A stretch of DNA of 60,762 nt from Marinobacterium profundum (GTDB lineage Bacteria; Pseudomonadota; Gammaproteobacteria; Pseudomonadales; Balneatricaceae). Below are positions 19,567 to 28,116 of this stretch, one piece after another. Positions within the stretch are counted from its first letter, which is position 1. Each line of letters begins with the position of its first letter. The notes beneath the pieces were generated by a model. That model did no database searches, was not told the DNA's origin, and was given only the letters and a program-made list of their open reading frames with translations. The position numbers were made by a program, and so were the translations under genes. Location of the stretch: contig NZ_BCNS01000105.1 of the NCBI RefSeq assembly GCF_001528745.1, positions 1-60,762 on the forward strand, written 5' to 3'.

Positions 19567-20724
19567 ATGTCTACTCAAATAATACTGCCGCGCATCCTGC
19601 AGGTCGGCGCCGGCGCCAGCGAAGAGATCCCCAACATCCTCACCAGCCTGACCTGTTCCAGGCCCCTGATTGTAACGGACAAGATGATGGTGGAGCTGGG
19701 CTATGCCAGCCGCATCCAGAGCAGCCTCAGTGCCCACGGCATCTATGCCGATGTATTCGACAATACGGTGCCGGAACCCACGGTAGCCTCCATTCAGGCC
19801 GGCGTTGAGCAGGCCCGCAACGGCGACTATGACTGCATCATCGCCCTGGGCGGCGGTAGCCCCATCGACAGCGCCAAGGCCATTGCGATACTGGCCAAAC
19901 ACGGCGGCCAGATGCGTGACTACAAGTTCCCGCGCATAGTGCTGGAAGCCGGACTGCCCATTATCGCCGTACCTACAACCGCAGGCACTGGCTCTGAAGT
20001 CACCCGGGTCACCATCATTACCGATGAAACCAGCGACGAGAAAATGCTCTGTGTCGGTATCGGCTTTATGCCGCTGGCGGCCCTGATCGATTACAACCTG
20101 ACCTTGAGCGTACCGCCGCGCACCACGGCGGATACCGGTATTGATGCGCTTACCCATGCCATTGAAGCCTATGTCAGCAAGAAGGCCAGCCTGTACTCCG
20201 ACAGCCAGGCACTGGCGGCCATGAGCCTGCTGGCCCCCAATCTGCGTCGGGCCTATCACAATGGCGGCGACCGCGAAGCGCGCGAAGCCATGATGCTGGG
20301 CTCGACTCTGGCCGGAGTGGCATTCTCCAACGCCTCAGTGGCACTGGTGCACGGCATGAGCCGACCCATAGGCGCTGCCTTTCATGTGCCCCACGGATTA
20401 TCAAACGCCATGCTGCTGCCCTGCGTCACGGCCTGGTCTATTCCGGCCGCGCCCGAACGCTATGCCGATTGCGCCAGGGCCATGGGCATCGCCACCTTGC
20501 AGGACAGCGACGCCCAGGCGAATCAGAAACTGCTGGATGAACTGCACGCCCTGAATGACGAGCTGCGGGTACCCAGTCCGGCGCAGTTTGGCATCGATCG
20601 GCAGGCTTTCTTCGACCTGCTGCCGGTGATGGCGGAGCAGGCGCTGGCATCCGGTTCGCCGGGCAACAATCCAAGGGTGCCGAACCTGGCTGAAATTACC
20701 GAGCTGTACCAGCAGCTCTGGTAA
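19567..20724 (+). CDS. dddB: Iron-containing alcohol dehydrogenase DddB (3-hydroxypropionate dehydrogenase)
   Basis: A 385-residue group III iron-dependent alcohol dehydrogenase. The nucleotide motif GGGSPIDSAK is at about 96-105, and the metal ligands D193, H197, H262 and H276 are all present. In DMSP catabolism DddB oxidises 3-hydroxypropionate (or its CoA-derived form) to malonate semialdehyde. TTTGGAG precedes the start. It sits between dddT and dddC on the same strand, as in known dddTBC operons. Confidence 0.92.
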   Translation: MSTQIILPRILQVGAGASEEIPNILTSLTCSRPLIVTDKMMVELGYASRIQSSLSAHGIYADVFDNTVPEPTVASIQAGVEQARNGDYDCIIALGGGSPIDSAKAIAILAKHGGQMRDYKFPRIVLEAGLPIIAVPTTAGTGSEVTRVTIITDETSDEKMLCVGIGFMPLAALIDYNLTLSVPPRTTADTGIDALTHAIEAYVSKKASLYSDSQALAAMSLLAPNLRRAYHNGGDREAREAMMLGSTLAGVAFSNASVALVHGMSRPIGAAFHVPHGLSNAMLLPCVTAWSIPAAPERYADCARAMGIATLQDSDAQANQKLLDELHALNDELRVPSPAQFGIDRQAFFDLLPVMAEQALASGSPGNNPRVPNLAEITELYQQLW

Positions 20725-20806
20725 GCCCGCCGAATACCCCATTCCAATTAACGACATCCGTTGCGCGCCCCTGGGCGCCGCGGGCTTAACCTTGAGGGCA
20801 GGAATA

Positions 20807-22297
20807 ATGCAAACACTGGGACATTTGATCAACGGCCAGATGCTGGCAGACGATAAGCGCCGCCAGGCCATATTTAATCCGGCGACAGGCGAGGCCAGCC
20901 GTGAGCTGGTGCTGGCATCGCGGGAAACCACTGAGCAGGCCATAGCCGCAGCCGAGGCGGCCTTTCCGGCATGGCGTGATACGCCGCCGCTCAAGCGTGC
21001 GCGCGTCATGTTCCGCTTCAAGGAGTTGCTGGAGCAGAACGCCGACAAGATTGCGGCCCTGATCGGTGAAGAGCACGGCAAGATCAGCCATGACGCCCTG
21101 GGCGAGCTGCAGCGCGGCATCGAAAATGTTGAATATGCCTGTGGCGCACCTGAACTGCTCAAGGGTGAACACAGCAAGAACGTAGGCCCCAATATTGATT
21201 CCTGGAGCGAGTTCCAGCCCCTGGGTGTAGTGGCCGGCATTACGCCGTTCAACTTCCCGGTGATGGTGCCGCTGTGGATGATGCCCATGGCACTGGTGTG
21301 CGGTAACTGCTTTGTGCTCAAGCCGTCGGAGCGTGACCCGTCCTCGACTCTCTATATTGCCCAGCTGCTGCAGGAAGCCGGCTTGCCGGATGGCGTGCTG
21401 AATGTGGTCAATGGTGACAAGGAAGCGGTGGATACGCTGTTGACGGATAGCCGGGTCAAGGCGGTGAGCTTTGTCGGCTCAACGCCCATTGCCGAGTATA
21501 TATATGCCACGGCTACGGCGCATGGCAAGCGCTGCCAGGCACTGGGCGGCGCCAAAAACCACGCCATCGTTATGCCCGATGCGGATATGGATAATGCCGT
21601 GAATCAGCTTCTGGGTGCGGCCTTCGGTTCCTCCGGTGAGCGCTGCATGGCGCTGTCGGTAGCGGTCGCCGTGGGTGATGCTGCAGCCGACAGCCTGATT
21701 GAAAAAATGCGTGTTGCCATGGCCAAGCTCAAGGTTGGGGCCTGTAACGACAGCAGCAATGATTTCGGTCCGGTGATTAGCCGCCAGCACCAGGAAAAGG
21801 TCGTCGGCTATATCAACAGCGCCGAAGCCCAGGGTGCCAAAATCGTTGTTGATGGGCGTGATGTCACAGTGCCAGGTTACGAGAATGGATTCTTTGTCGG
21901 CGGCACCCTGATCGATCAGGTTACGCCGGACATGCAGAGTTATCAGGAGGAAATCTTCGGCCCGGTACTGCAGGTGATGCGCGTTAACAGCATGCAGGAA
22001 GCCATGGATCTGATTAATGCCCATGAATACGGCAACGGCACCTGTATCTTTACCCGAGACGGCGAGGCGGCACGCTACTTCAGCGATAATATCCAGGTGG
22101 GCATGGTGGGTATCAACGTACCGCTGCCGGTGCCGGTGGCTTACCATAGCTTCGGCGGCTGGAAGCGCTCCCTGTTTGGGGACCTGCATGCTTATGGTCC
22201 CGATGCCGTGCGCTTTTACACTAAGCGCAAGACTATCACCCAGCGCTGGCCCTCCGCCGGTGTACGCGAAGGGGCGCAGTTTGCCTTCCCGTCCTGA
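20807..22297 (+). CDS. dddC: (Methyl)malonate-semialdehyde dehydrogenase DddC
   Basis: A 496-residue CoA-acylating aldehyde dehydrogenase of the MmsA family. The catalytic cysteine is C280 (GSSGERC), and the GAKNH and QEEIFGPVLQV motifs are present. In the DMSP pathway it converts malonate semialdehyde to acetyl-CoA with loss of CO2. The start at 20807 has an AGGA site four bases upstream; an in-frame Met five codons earlier is poorer. Its last roughly 150 bp and terminator recur behind the gene as degenerate copies. Confidence 0.92.
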   Translation: MQTLGHLINGQMLADDKRRQAIFNPATGEASRELVLASRETTEQAIAAAEAAFPAWRDTPPLKRARVMFRFKELLEQNADKIAALIGEEHGKISHDALGELQRGIENVEYACGAPELLKGEHSKNVGPNIDSWSEFQPLGVVAGITPFNFPVMVPLWMMPMALVCGNCFVLKPSERDPSSTLYIAQLLQEAGLPDGVLNVVNGDKEAVDTLLTDSRVKAVSFVGSTPIAEYIYATATAHGKRCQALGGAKNHAIVMPDADMDNAVNQLLGAAFGSSGERCMALSVAVAVGDAAADSLIEKMRVAMAKLKVGACNDSSNDFGPVISRQHQEKVVGYINSAEAQGAKIVVDGRDVTVPGYENGFFVGGTLIDQVTPDMQSYQEEIFGPVLQVMRVNSMQEAMDLINAHEYGNGTCIFTRDGEAARYFSDNIQVGMVGINVPLPVPVAYHSFGGWKRSLFGDLHAYGPDAVRFYTKRKTITQRWPSAGVREGAQFAFPS

Positions 22298-22309
22298 TGT
22301 GTAATTGAT

Positions 22310-22334
22310 AGCGCCGCCGCCGGTGGCGCTTTCT
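22310..22334 (+). terminator. Terminator of dddTBC
   Basis: AGCGCCGCC and GGTGGCGCT form a GC-rich stem around GCC and are followed by TTTCT, 13 bp after the dddC stop. The same structure recurs at 22519-22542 inside the duplicated block, there followed by TTTT. Confidence 0.75.
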
Positions 22335-22341
22335 AACTGAC

Positions 22342-22748
22342 AGCTTCGGTGGCTGGAAGCGCTCCCTGTTTGGGGACCTGCATGCCTCTTTAGAGAACGG
22401 CAGGGCCCCGGATGCGGTGCGCTTTTACACTAAGCGCAAGACTATCACCCAGCGCTGGCCGTCCGCCGGTGTACGCGAAGGCGCGCAGTTTGCCTTCCCG
22501 TCCTGAGGTGAAATAGATAGCGCCGCCGCCGGTGGCGCTTTTACACCAGGCGCAAGACCATGCTGTTAAGCCACGCGCTGGCCGAGTGCCGGTGTGCGTG
22601 AAGGTGCGCAGTTCGCGTTTCCGTCCTGAGGTGAAGGATGGTTTGGATGCGGTGCGCTTTACACCAGGCGCAAAACCATGCTGTTAAGCCACGCGCTGGC
22701 CGTCCGCCGGCGTACGCGAAGGGGCGCAGTTTGCCTTCCCGTCCTGAG
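22342..22748 (+). repeat. Three degenerate copies of the dddC 3' end
   Basis: Behind dddC the sequence from SFGGWKRS to its stop and terminator (22148-22334) is repeated. Copy 1 (22342-22542) is near-identical and still encodes the C-terminus in frame, but with an 8-codon insertion (SLENGRAP) and its own terminator. Copy 2 (about 22535-22635) and copy 3 (about 22645-22748) cover only the last third and share a diverged block with a TGCTGTTAAGCC segment absent from dddC. None has a start codon or promoter, so they are pseudogene fragments. Confidence 0.85.
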
Positions 22749-22908
22749 TTCGTCTAACGGGCCATGCGTTTGACGCCAATGCAATGCTACACCCCGGGTC
22801 GCCCTGGCCCGGGGTGTACGGCGTTGCGGGCGTCGTATCGAGGATAGTATTGGTGGCTGTTTTCAGTAACACTCAGGCGCAAAACAAGAAGACTTCAGAG
22901 CACTGCCC

Positions 22909-23832
22909 ATGAACAAAAAACGACTGCCGCCGCTGAACTGGCTGAGGTCCTTCGAGGCCTCTGCTCGTCACCTCAGTTTCACCCTGGCGGCGGCCGAATT
23001 GAACCTTACCCAGGCGGCCATCAGCCAGCAGGTCAAGGGACTTGAAGGCCAGCTGGGCATGGCGCTGTTCAAGCGTTTGCCGCGCGGGCTTGAGTTAACG
23101 GACTCCGGTCGCGCTTATCTGCCGCCGGTGCGGGATTCCATCGAGCGTCTGGCCGCCGTGACCGATGAAATCTTCGGTCAGGGGCGCGCCAAGTCGCTTA
23201 CCATCAAGGTTAATCTGGTTTTTTTCACCCTCTGGCTGGCGCCAAGACTGGAGCGTTTTCGCGCTTTGCACCCCGACGTCGGGCTGCGTTTCAGCAGTAA
23301 TATCTGGGTCGACGAAACCAAGTGGGATGCGGATCTGGAGATCCGTTATGGCGAAGGGGTATGGCCGGGCCTTAGCGCCGACCGCCTGACCTGGGATGAA
23401 CTGGTGCCTGTCTGCAGTCCGCAGCTGCTGGATGCCAAGGCGCCGCCGCTGTCACCGCTGGATCTGTCCGAACAGACGCTGCTGCACGTGATCGGCTACA
23501 AGGAAGGCTGGAGTTACTGGCTGAATCAGACCGGATTCGGGCAGGCGGATACCACCCCTGGTATTCAGTTCGATACGCTGATTTCTGCGCTGGAAATGGC
23601 CACACGCGGCCATGGCATTGCCCTGGGGCGCAGCTCTCTGGTGGCGGAGATGATCGATAGTGGCCGCCTGATTGCACCTTTCCCGCAGCGGGTGACAACC
23701 CTGGAGTCTTTCCATCTGACCTATCCGTCGCACCAGTACCTGCACCCCCATGCCGAGGCGTTTCGCAGCTGGATCGTGAGCGAGGCGCAGCAGGCCTCCG
23801 AGGCCAGTGTAGCTAAAGACAAGGCTGGCTGA
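22909..23832 (+). CDS. dddR: LysR-family regulator, probable DddR
   Basis: A 307-residue LysR regulator of the GcvA-like branch. The N-terminal helix-turn-helix reads LPPLNWLRSFEAS...TLAAAELNLTQAAISQQ, with the effector-binding domain from about residue 90. In Marinomonas the LysR gene dddR lies next to dddTBC and activates dddD in response to DMSP. Position and family support the same here, although about 600 bp of dddC fragments separate it from dddC, so it needs its own promoter. Confidence 0.82.
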   Translation: MNKKRLPPLNWLRSFEASARHLSFTLAAAELNLTQAAISQQVKGLEGQLGMALFKRLPRGLELTDSGRAYLPPVRDSIERLAAVTDEIFGQGRAKSLTIKVNLVFFTLWLAPRLERFRALHPDVGLRFSSNIWVDETKWDADLEIRYGEGVWPGLSADRLTWDELVPVCSPQLLDAKAPPLSPLDLSEQTLLHVIGYKEGWSYWLNQTGFGQADTTPGIQFDTLISALEMATRGHGIALGRSSLVAEMIDSGRLIAPFPQRVTTLESFHLTYPSHQYLHPHAEAFRSWIVSEAQQASEASVAKDKAG

Positions 23833-24738
23833 ATGGGTCGAGCCTTCAGGTACCGGAGGCTTTGCAGCTAGAGTACTTTCAACTTACCTCGACCCATTGC
23901 GATAGTTGAGACGAGATTAAGATGACCGTGTTGGAGCCTGTGCAGGCTGGGGTATCGGAGCGGTTTGATGGTGCGTGTTGCGCCTTGCTGGCGCGTTACT
24001 TTCTTTGCTCGTGCAAAGAAAGTAACCAAAGAAAGCACGCCCCAATGACGCCTTTTCGCTGCGCTCTGAGCTCCTGCGGCGGGCTCCGCTGAAGGTACAT
24101 CCTTGTACCTCATCGGAGGCGCAACAGTCCCTGTTGCGCCCCTTCGGGCCAATTCGCCGCATGACCTCAGTGCTCGCCGGCTTCACAAGGGGGAACAAGA
24201 GCCGCTCTGATGTTTCGGTGACAGTAGGCAACTAGAGCATGTTCATCTTACCTTGGCCCATATCCGGCCCCGAAGCAAGGAAGCACTCAAAGCAACCTCG
24301 ATCGACAGATAAGTGTTTCGTGAAAATGCTCTAATTCCAGACTTGGGGACCCCACCGATATGGCAGAACGGCTCCCATCCCCTTCAGCAGCCGACGAGCA
24401 CCGGGATTATGTTCCGATCAGACCCGAAGGGGTGAGGCAGGGACTGCCGAGCCGCCGATTGGGGACATGGATGTCCCCTTAGCGGCGTCCGGGACATCAT
24501 TCCGGCGCGCAGTGCAGCCGAAGGCCGGCTGATGGGGGCTGTACTTTCTTTGCACACTTTCTTTGCACGAGCAAAGAAAGTGTGTCGCCGACAGGCGAAA
24601 TACGGGCTCGAAAAAATCAGCGGAGCTTCCGCGCTGCTAGCGCACTTTCAACTTACATCGACCCATATCCGGCCACCTCGAAGTAAGGATGCACTCACAG
24701 CAACCTTGATCGACAGGTAAGTGTTTCGTGAAAATGCT
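23833..24738. repeat. Non-coding repeat-rich interval
   Basis: These 906 bp carry no real gene; short frames here translate hairpin repeats. They hold a partial family B end (23878-23907); a 14-bp-arm hairpin at 23995-24026 (arm GTTACTTTCTTTGC); hairpins at 24093-24110 and 24118-24140 (arm GGCGCAACAG); family B copy 1 (24232-24333); a second hairpin at 24553-24584 (arm CACACTTTCTTTGC); and family B copy 2 (24637-24742). The two CTTTCTTTGC hairpins have reverse-complementary loops (TCGT and ACGA), so they are inverted copies. Confidence 0.75.
24232..24333. mobile_element. Family B element, copy 1
   Basis: About 102 bp, opening CTAGAGCAT and closing ATGCTCTAA, an inverted terminal repeat of TAGAGCAT. 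Its interior matches 24637-24742 over most of its length (the GACAGATAAGTGTTTCGTG region). It has no coding capacity. Confidence 0.65.
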
Positions 24739-24742
24739 CTAG
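24637..24742. mobile_element. Family B element, copy 2, ending on a stop codon
   Basis: A 106-bp element bounded by CTAG on both sides (24637-24640 and 24739-24742), matching copy 1. Its right-hand CTAG supplies the TAG stop of the leftward YeeE/YedE gene. Confidence 0.65.
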
Positions 24743-25659
24743 GCGGTCTCGCGCTGTTGTGTCTGGTCCAGCATAAACAGGCCCATTCTGATACCTGCCA
24801 GTATGCAGCCGACGGTCAGAAAGCCTGCCGGCGAGAGCGCAGGCAGAGCCAGCAACAATTGGGAATCGTTGCCGCCCATCGCCAGCGCCGCGCCTATGCC
24901 CATCAGAGTACCGGCGATAAAGTGCAGCAATAGCGGGCCTGTGCTGGCTGGCCGCAGCTGCAGTTTATTCAGGCGGCGGGCGGCCACAGACATGCCGAAC
25001 AACAGGGCCAGTACCAGCGCGTATCGAGCTAGCCTGGGAGTCTGACGCCCGTCCGGATCCATCAGTGCCGCAACCTGATCCTGCAGCAGGCCGCTGGGGG
25101 ACCACCCCGGTTCGTACAAAAACAAAATCCCGGACAGCAGGCCGATTCCCATCATGCCGAGCCAGAGGTTTCTGCGCAGCGGGTTACCCAGTAACGCCCA
25201 AAGCGCCAGTGCGCAGGTCATGGCCGCCAGAATTGCGAAGGCACCGGGCCCCGGCCCCGGCAGCATCGTGACCTCCAGGTTCGGCTGCCAATAGGCCAGG
25301 GTACACCAGCCTGCGACCCAGCCCAGGGGAGTGGTCAGCATCTGCAGTTCTCCGCTGGCCAGTCGGCTCAGGGTGGAGATACTGCAACCCTGGTTGAGCG
25401 CCGTACCCAGTCCGAACAAGAGTCCGCCAACGGCAAACCAGGGCCCCGGCTCGAACACGAGAAAAGGGATCGCAGTCCCAAGGTGCTGGGAAGCCACAGC
25501 GACGGCCCATACCAGCACGCCGCAGCAAAGGATCGACAGCATCACCTCGGGGCGGCCCTGGGACCATTCCCTGACACCGCGCACCATGCACAGCCCCGTG
25601 GTTTGCGTCATATATCCCAGAATAGCGACCAGTAACACTGCACCTGTCAGCAACAGCAT
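24739..25659 (-). CDS. YeeE/YedE-family sulfur-compound transporter
   Basis: A 306-residue polytopic membrane protein with two DUF395 (YeeE/YedE) halves. The family includes thiosulfate transporters that use cysteines along the pore. Here TGLCMVRG (about residue 24) and NQGCSISTLSR (about 91) keep their cysteines; the second-half counterpart reads GGNDSQLL, without Cys. An AGAGGA site precedes the ATG. It lies 76 bp downstream of the FMN protein on the same strand and is probably the last gene of the bufferin operon. Its stop codon lies in a family B element end. Confidence 0.82.
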   Translation of the reverse strand: MLLLTGAVLLVAILGYMTQTTGLCMVRGVREWSQGRPEVMLSILCCGVLVWAVAVASQHLGTAIPFLVFEPGPWFAVGGLLFGLGTALNQGCSISTLSRLASGELQMLTTPLGWVAGWCTLAYWQPNLEVTMLPGPGPGAFAILAAMTCALALWALLGNPLRRNLWLGMMGIGLLSGILFLYEPGWSPSGLLQDQVAALMDPDGRQTPRLARYALVLALLFGMSVAARRLNKLQLRPASTGPLLLHFIAGTLMGIGAALAMGGNDSQLLLALPALSPAGFLTVGCILAGIRMGLFMLDQTQQRETA

Positions 25660-25735
25660 GGTTATATCCTCTCAGGTGTGAAGCCCGGAGATAGTGCCGA
25701 CTGATCCGGGCGGGGACTGCACAGGCCAGCCTTTG

Positions 25736-27313
25736 CTACCTGTGGGGGTGTTGGTTTTCAGCGAGTTCATCACCCAGGGCTAGCTCCCTCAGCGGTATCA
25801 TTTCTGCTGCGGCTGGCGGCGCCGGTAGTGGAAACAGTTCGCTCAGGGGGCTGCTGCGCCCCCCTTGCATGACCTGGTGACAGTGATAGCGCTGCAATTC
25901 GCGGGGCTCTTTGACGCCACAGGCATGGGCGATCACGGCGACTTCATGCACCAGGTTGTGAACGTAGTGATGTACACGCTCCGCCTTGTGGTCCGGGTTG
26001 AGGCCTTTCTGCAGGCGGGGGTTGTGCGTTGTTATACCTGTAGGGCAGGTATTTCGATTGCACTGCAGCGCCTGGATGCAGCCCAGGGCCATCATAAAGC
26101 CCCGCGCCGAGACCACGAAATCAGCTCCCAGACACAGGGCCCAGGCGACTTCTGCCGGATTGATCAGCTTGCCCGAAGCGATCACTCTGATGCGTGACTT
26201 CAGGCCGTGGCTCTGCAGACGGTCCACCAGCATGGGCAGGCTTTCGCGGATGCTCAGTCCCATGTAGTCCATCAGGCTGGTGGGCGCAGCGCCTGTGCCG
26301 CCGTCGGCGCTGTCGAGGGTGATGAAGTCCGGAGCCGAGTCCATACCTAGCTGCCGGATCCTCGCAAACAATGCATCGAGCCAGCCGTAGGCCCCCAGTA
26401 CGCACTTGAATCCCACCGGCTTGCCGGTGACACGCCGTATTCTGGCGATCATGTCGAGCAGATCGTCCACGTTGTTGATATCCGGGTGACGGTTGGGGCT
26501 GATGGAGTCTTTGCCGACGGCTATGCCGCGGATGCTGGCAATTTCGGCGCTGACCTTGGCGCCCGGCAGTATGCCGCCCTTGCCAGGCTTTGCACCCTGG
26601 GACAACTTGATTTCGAACATGCGGACCTGGGCATGGGCGGCGACCTCTCGCAGGCGGGCGTCGCACAGGTTGCCCTGCGCATCGCGTACACCGTACTTGG
26701 CCGTACCTATCTGGAACACCAGATCGCAGCCGCTCTCCAGGTGCCAGGGGGAGAGCCCGCCCTCACCGGTGTTGAGCCAGCAGCCTGCCAGTTTTGCTCC
26801 GCGGGACAGGGCCTGCACTGCGGGTTTGGACAGTGCGCCGTAACTCATGCCGGAGATGTTGAACAGGGAACTGGCGGTGAATGGCTGGGGGCAGTCGGCG
26901 CCGACAATGAGGCTGCTCACGGGGGTTGCATCAATGCCCAGGGTAGGAAAGGGGCAGTTGACGAATATCAGTGCCCCCGGCTGGTGAATATCCCGGGTGG
27001 AGCCAAACGCCTGAGTAGTGTCGAGATTCTTGGCAGCCCGGTACACCCAGCTGCGCTGGGCGCGGTTGAACGGCATTTCTTCCCGGTCCATGGCGAAAAA
27101 GTATTGCCGGAAAAAGCCGCCCAGGTGCTCGAAGGCGTAGCGAAAGTGCGCAACTACCGGATAGTTGCGTCGTAGAGCCTGCTTGGTCTGGCTGATGTCG
27201 AGCAGGTACACCAGGCAAAGCGCCAGCAAGGTCAGGCCGACCAGGAACACGAACGCGTAGGCGAGGGTGGACAGTACGCTATGCACAAGGTCGAAGGTTT
27301 CGCGGGACATCAT
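25736..27313 (-). CDS. Membrane-anchored FMN/Fe-S glutamate-synthase-like oxidoreductase
   Basis: A 525-residue protein with an N-terminal membrane helix (about 12-36) and a glutamate-synthase FMN-binding domain, including GGTGAAP. Cysteines C412, C418 and C423 match the spacing that binds the 3Fe-4S cluster in GltB. There is no glutamine-amidotransferase domain, so it is not a full glutamate synthase; the electron donor and acceptor are unknown. The start overlaps the DUF2063 stop (ATGA) with AGGAG upstream, so it is translationally coupled to the bufferin maturation genes. Upstream in-frame codons to 27511 lie inside that gene. Confidence 0.88.
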   Translation of the reverse strand: MMSRETFDLVHSVLSTLAYAFVFLVGLTLLALCLVYLLDISQTKQALRRNYPVVAHFRYAFEHLGGFFRQYFFAMDREEMPFNRAQRSWVYRAAKNLDTTQAFGSTRDIHQPGALIFVNCPFPTLGIDATPVSSLIVGADCPQPFTASSLFNISGMSYGALSKPAVQALSRGAKLAGCWLNTGEGGLSPWHLESGCDLVFQIGTAKYGVRDAQGNLCDARLREVAAHAQVRMFEIKLSQGAKPGKGGILPGAKVSAEIASIRGIAVGKDSISPNRHPDINNVDDLLDMIARIRRVTGKPVGFKCVLGAYGWLDALFARIRQLGMDSAPDFITLDSADGGTGAAPTSLMDYMGLSIRESLPMLVDRLQSHGLKSRIRVIASGKLINPAEVAWALCLGADFVVSARGFMMALGCIQALQCNRNTCPTGITTHNPRLQKGLNPDHKAERVHHYVHNLVHEVAVIAHACGVKEPRELQRYHCHQVMQGGRSSPLSELFPLPAPPAAAEMIPLRELALGDELAENQHPHR

Positions 27314-28116
27314 GATTGAGCTCCTGCCGGTGAAGGCCGGTCTGACTTGGAATTCAGCGGCACCAAAACGCCGGCCGCAAGATAGTGGGACACAAGGGGT
27401 TGCAGATCGAATCTTGGGTCGCTGGCCAGTACCTGCTCGACCGCATGCCCGAGGGGCGCCCCCCGCGACAGTTGCTGCAATAACAAGCTGGCGCCGGGCT
27501 GCAATGACCAAAGCTGAACTCTCAGCTGAGGGCGTATCACCAGTACCGATTCAGCGCCGCTGTTCAGGTGGACGGTCTGCGGGTCCTCGACCTCCGCCTG
27601 GTTGCATTGCCAGATGTGATAAATGGGAAAGATTGAGTCCACAAGTCGACAGGCCGGCCCCAGGCGAAAGCGCAACTGTGCCAGTGCCCCGGGAGACATC
27701 AGTGCCAGTGTCTGAATATCGATTGTCTTGTTATCGGGAGCATGGACAACCTCGTGGCAGGCCCACTCCAGGCGTGCAACATCGGTCAGATACGGCAGGC
27801 CTGCCGCTGGCTTGAAGCCGGCAATAAACGCAGGCATTCGGTCGCCGAACTGCAACAGATCGCCGCATCTTGAGGGATGAGCCCTCAGGTAGTGGTCTGC
27901 CAGAAACTGGAAAAACTCCGTACCCACCAGCCGTTTCAGTACCGGATAATCCGCCTCCAGGGCTTCCTCCAGAGAAATGCTGAAATTATTGCGGTAGATC
28001 TGCAGCAGCCGGGCGGCGGGCAGGCGGCCATCCATAATCAGGCCCTGCAAGTGCCGCAGCTCAGCGCCCCAGAGGTCCTCGGCAAAGGCGCGTTGCAGCC
28101 GATTCAGGGCGCTCAT
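27310..28116 (-). CDS. bufC: DUF2063 MNIO-partner protein (BufC-like)
   Basis: A 268-residue protein of the DUF2063 family, which partners DUF692 (MNIO) enzymes and helps present the precursor peptide, as MbnC does for methanobactin. The N-terminal helical region (about 1-95, including FAEDLWG and YRNNFSISLEEAL) is the conserved domain. Its ATG overlaps the DUF692 stop and its stop overlaps the next gene's start (both ATGA), so three proteins are made in tight coupling. The symbol follows bufferin nomenclature. Confidence 0.88.
   Translation of the reverse strand: MSALNRLQRAFAEDLWGAELRHLQGLIMDGRLPAARLLQIYRNNFSISLEEALEADYPVLKRLVGTEFFQFLADHYLRAHPSRCGDLLQFGDRMPAFIAGFKPAAGLPYLTDVARLEWACHEVVHAPDNKTIDIQTLALMSPGALAQLRFRLGPACRLVDSIFPIYHIWQCNQAEVEDPQTVHLNSGAESVLVIRPQLRVQLWSLQPGASLLLQQLSRGAPLGHAVEQVLASDPRFDLQPLVSHYLAAGVLVPLNSKSDRPSPAGAQS

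Noticed and set aside
22342-22748. Possible CRISPR or tandem-repeat array
   Set aside because: Units are unequal, overlap coding sequence of dddC and lack regular spacers; they are gene-end duplications.
23868-24720. Short frames containing FFARAKK-type peptides
   Set aside because: They are translations of the CTTTCTTTGC hairpin repeats, a common artefact; the DNA is repetitive and non-coding.
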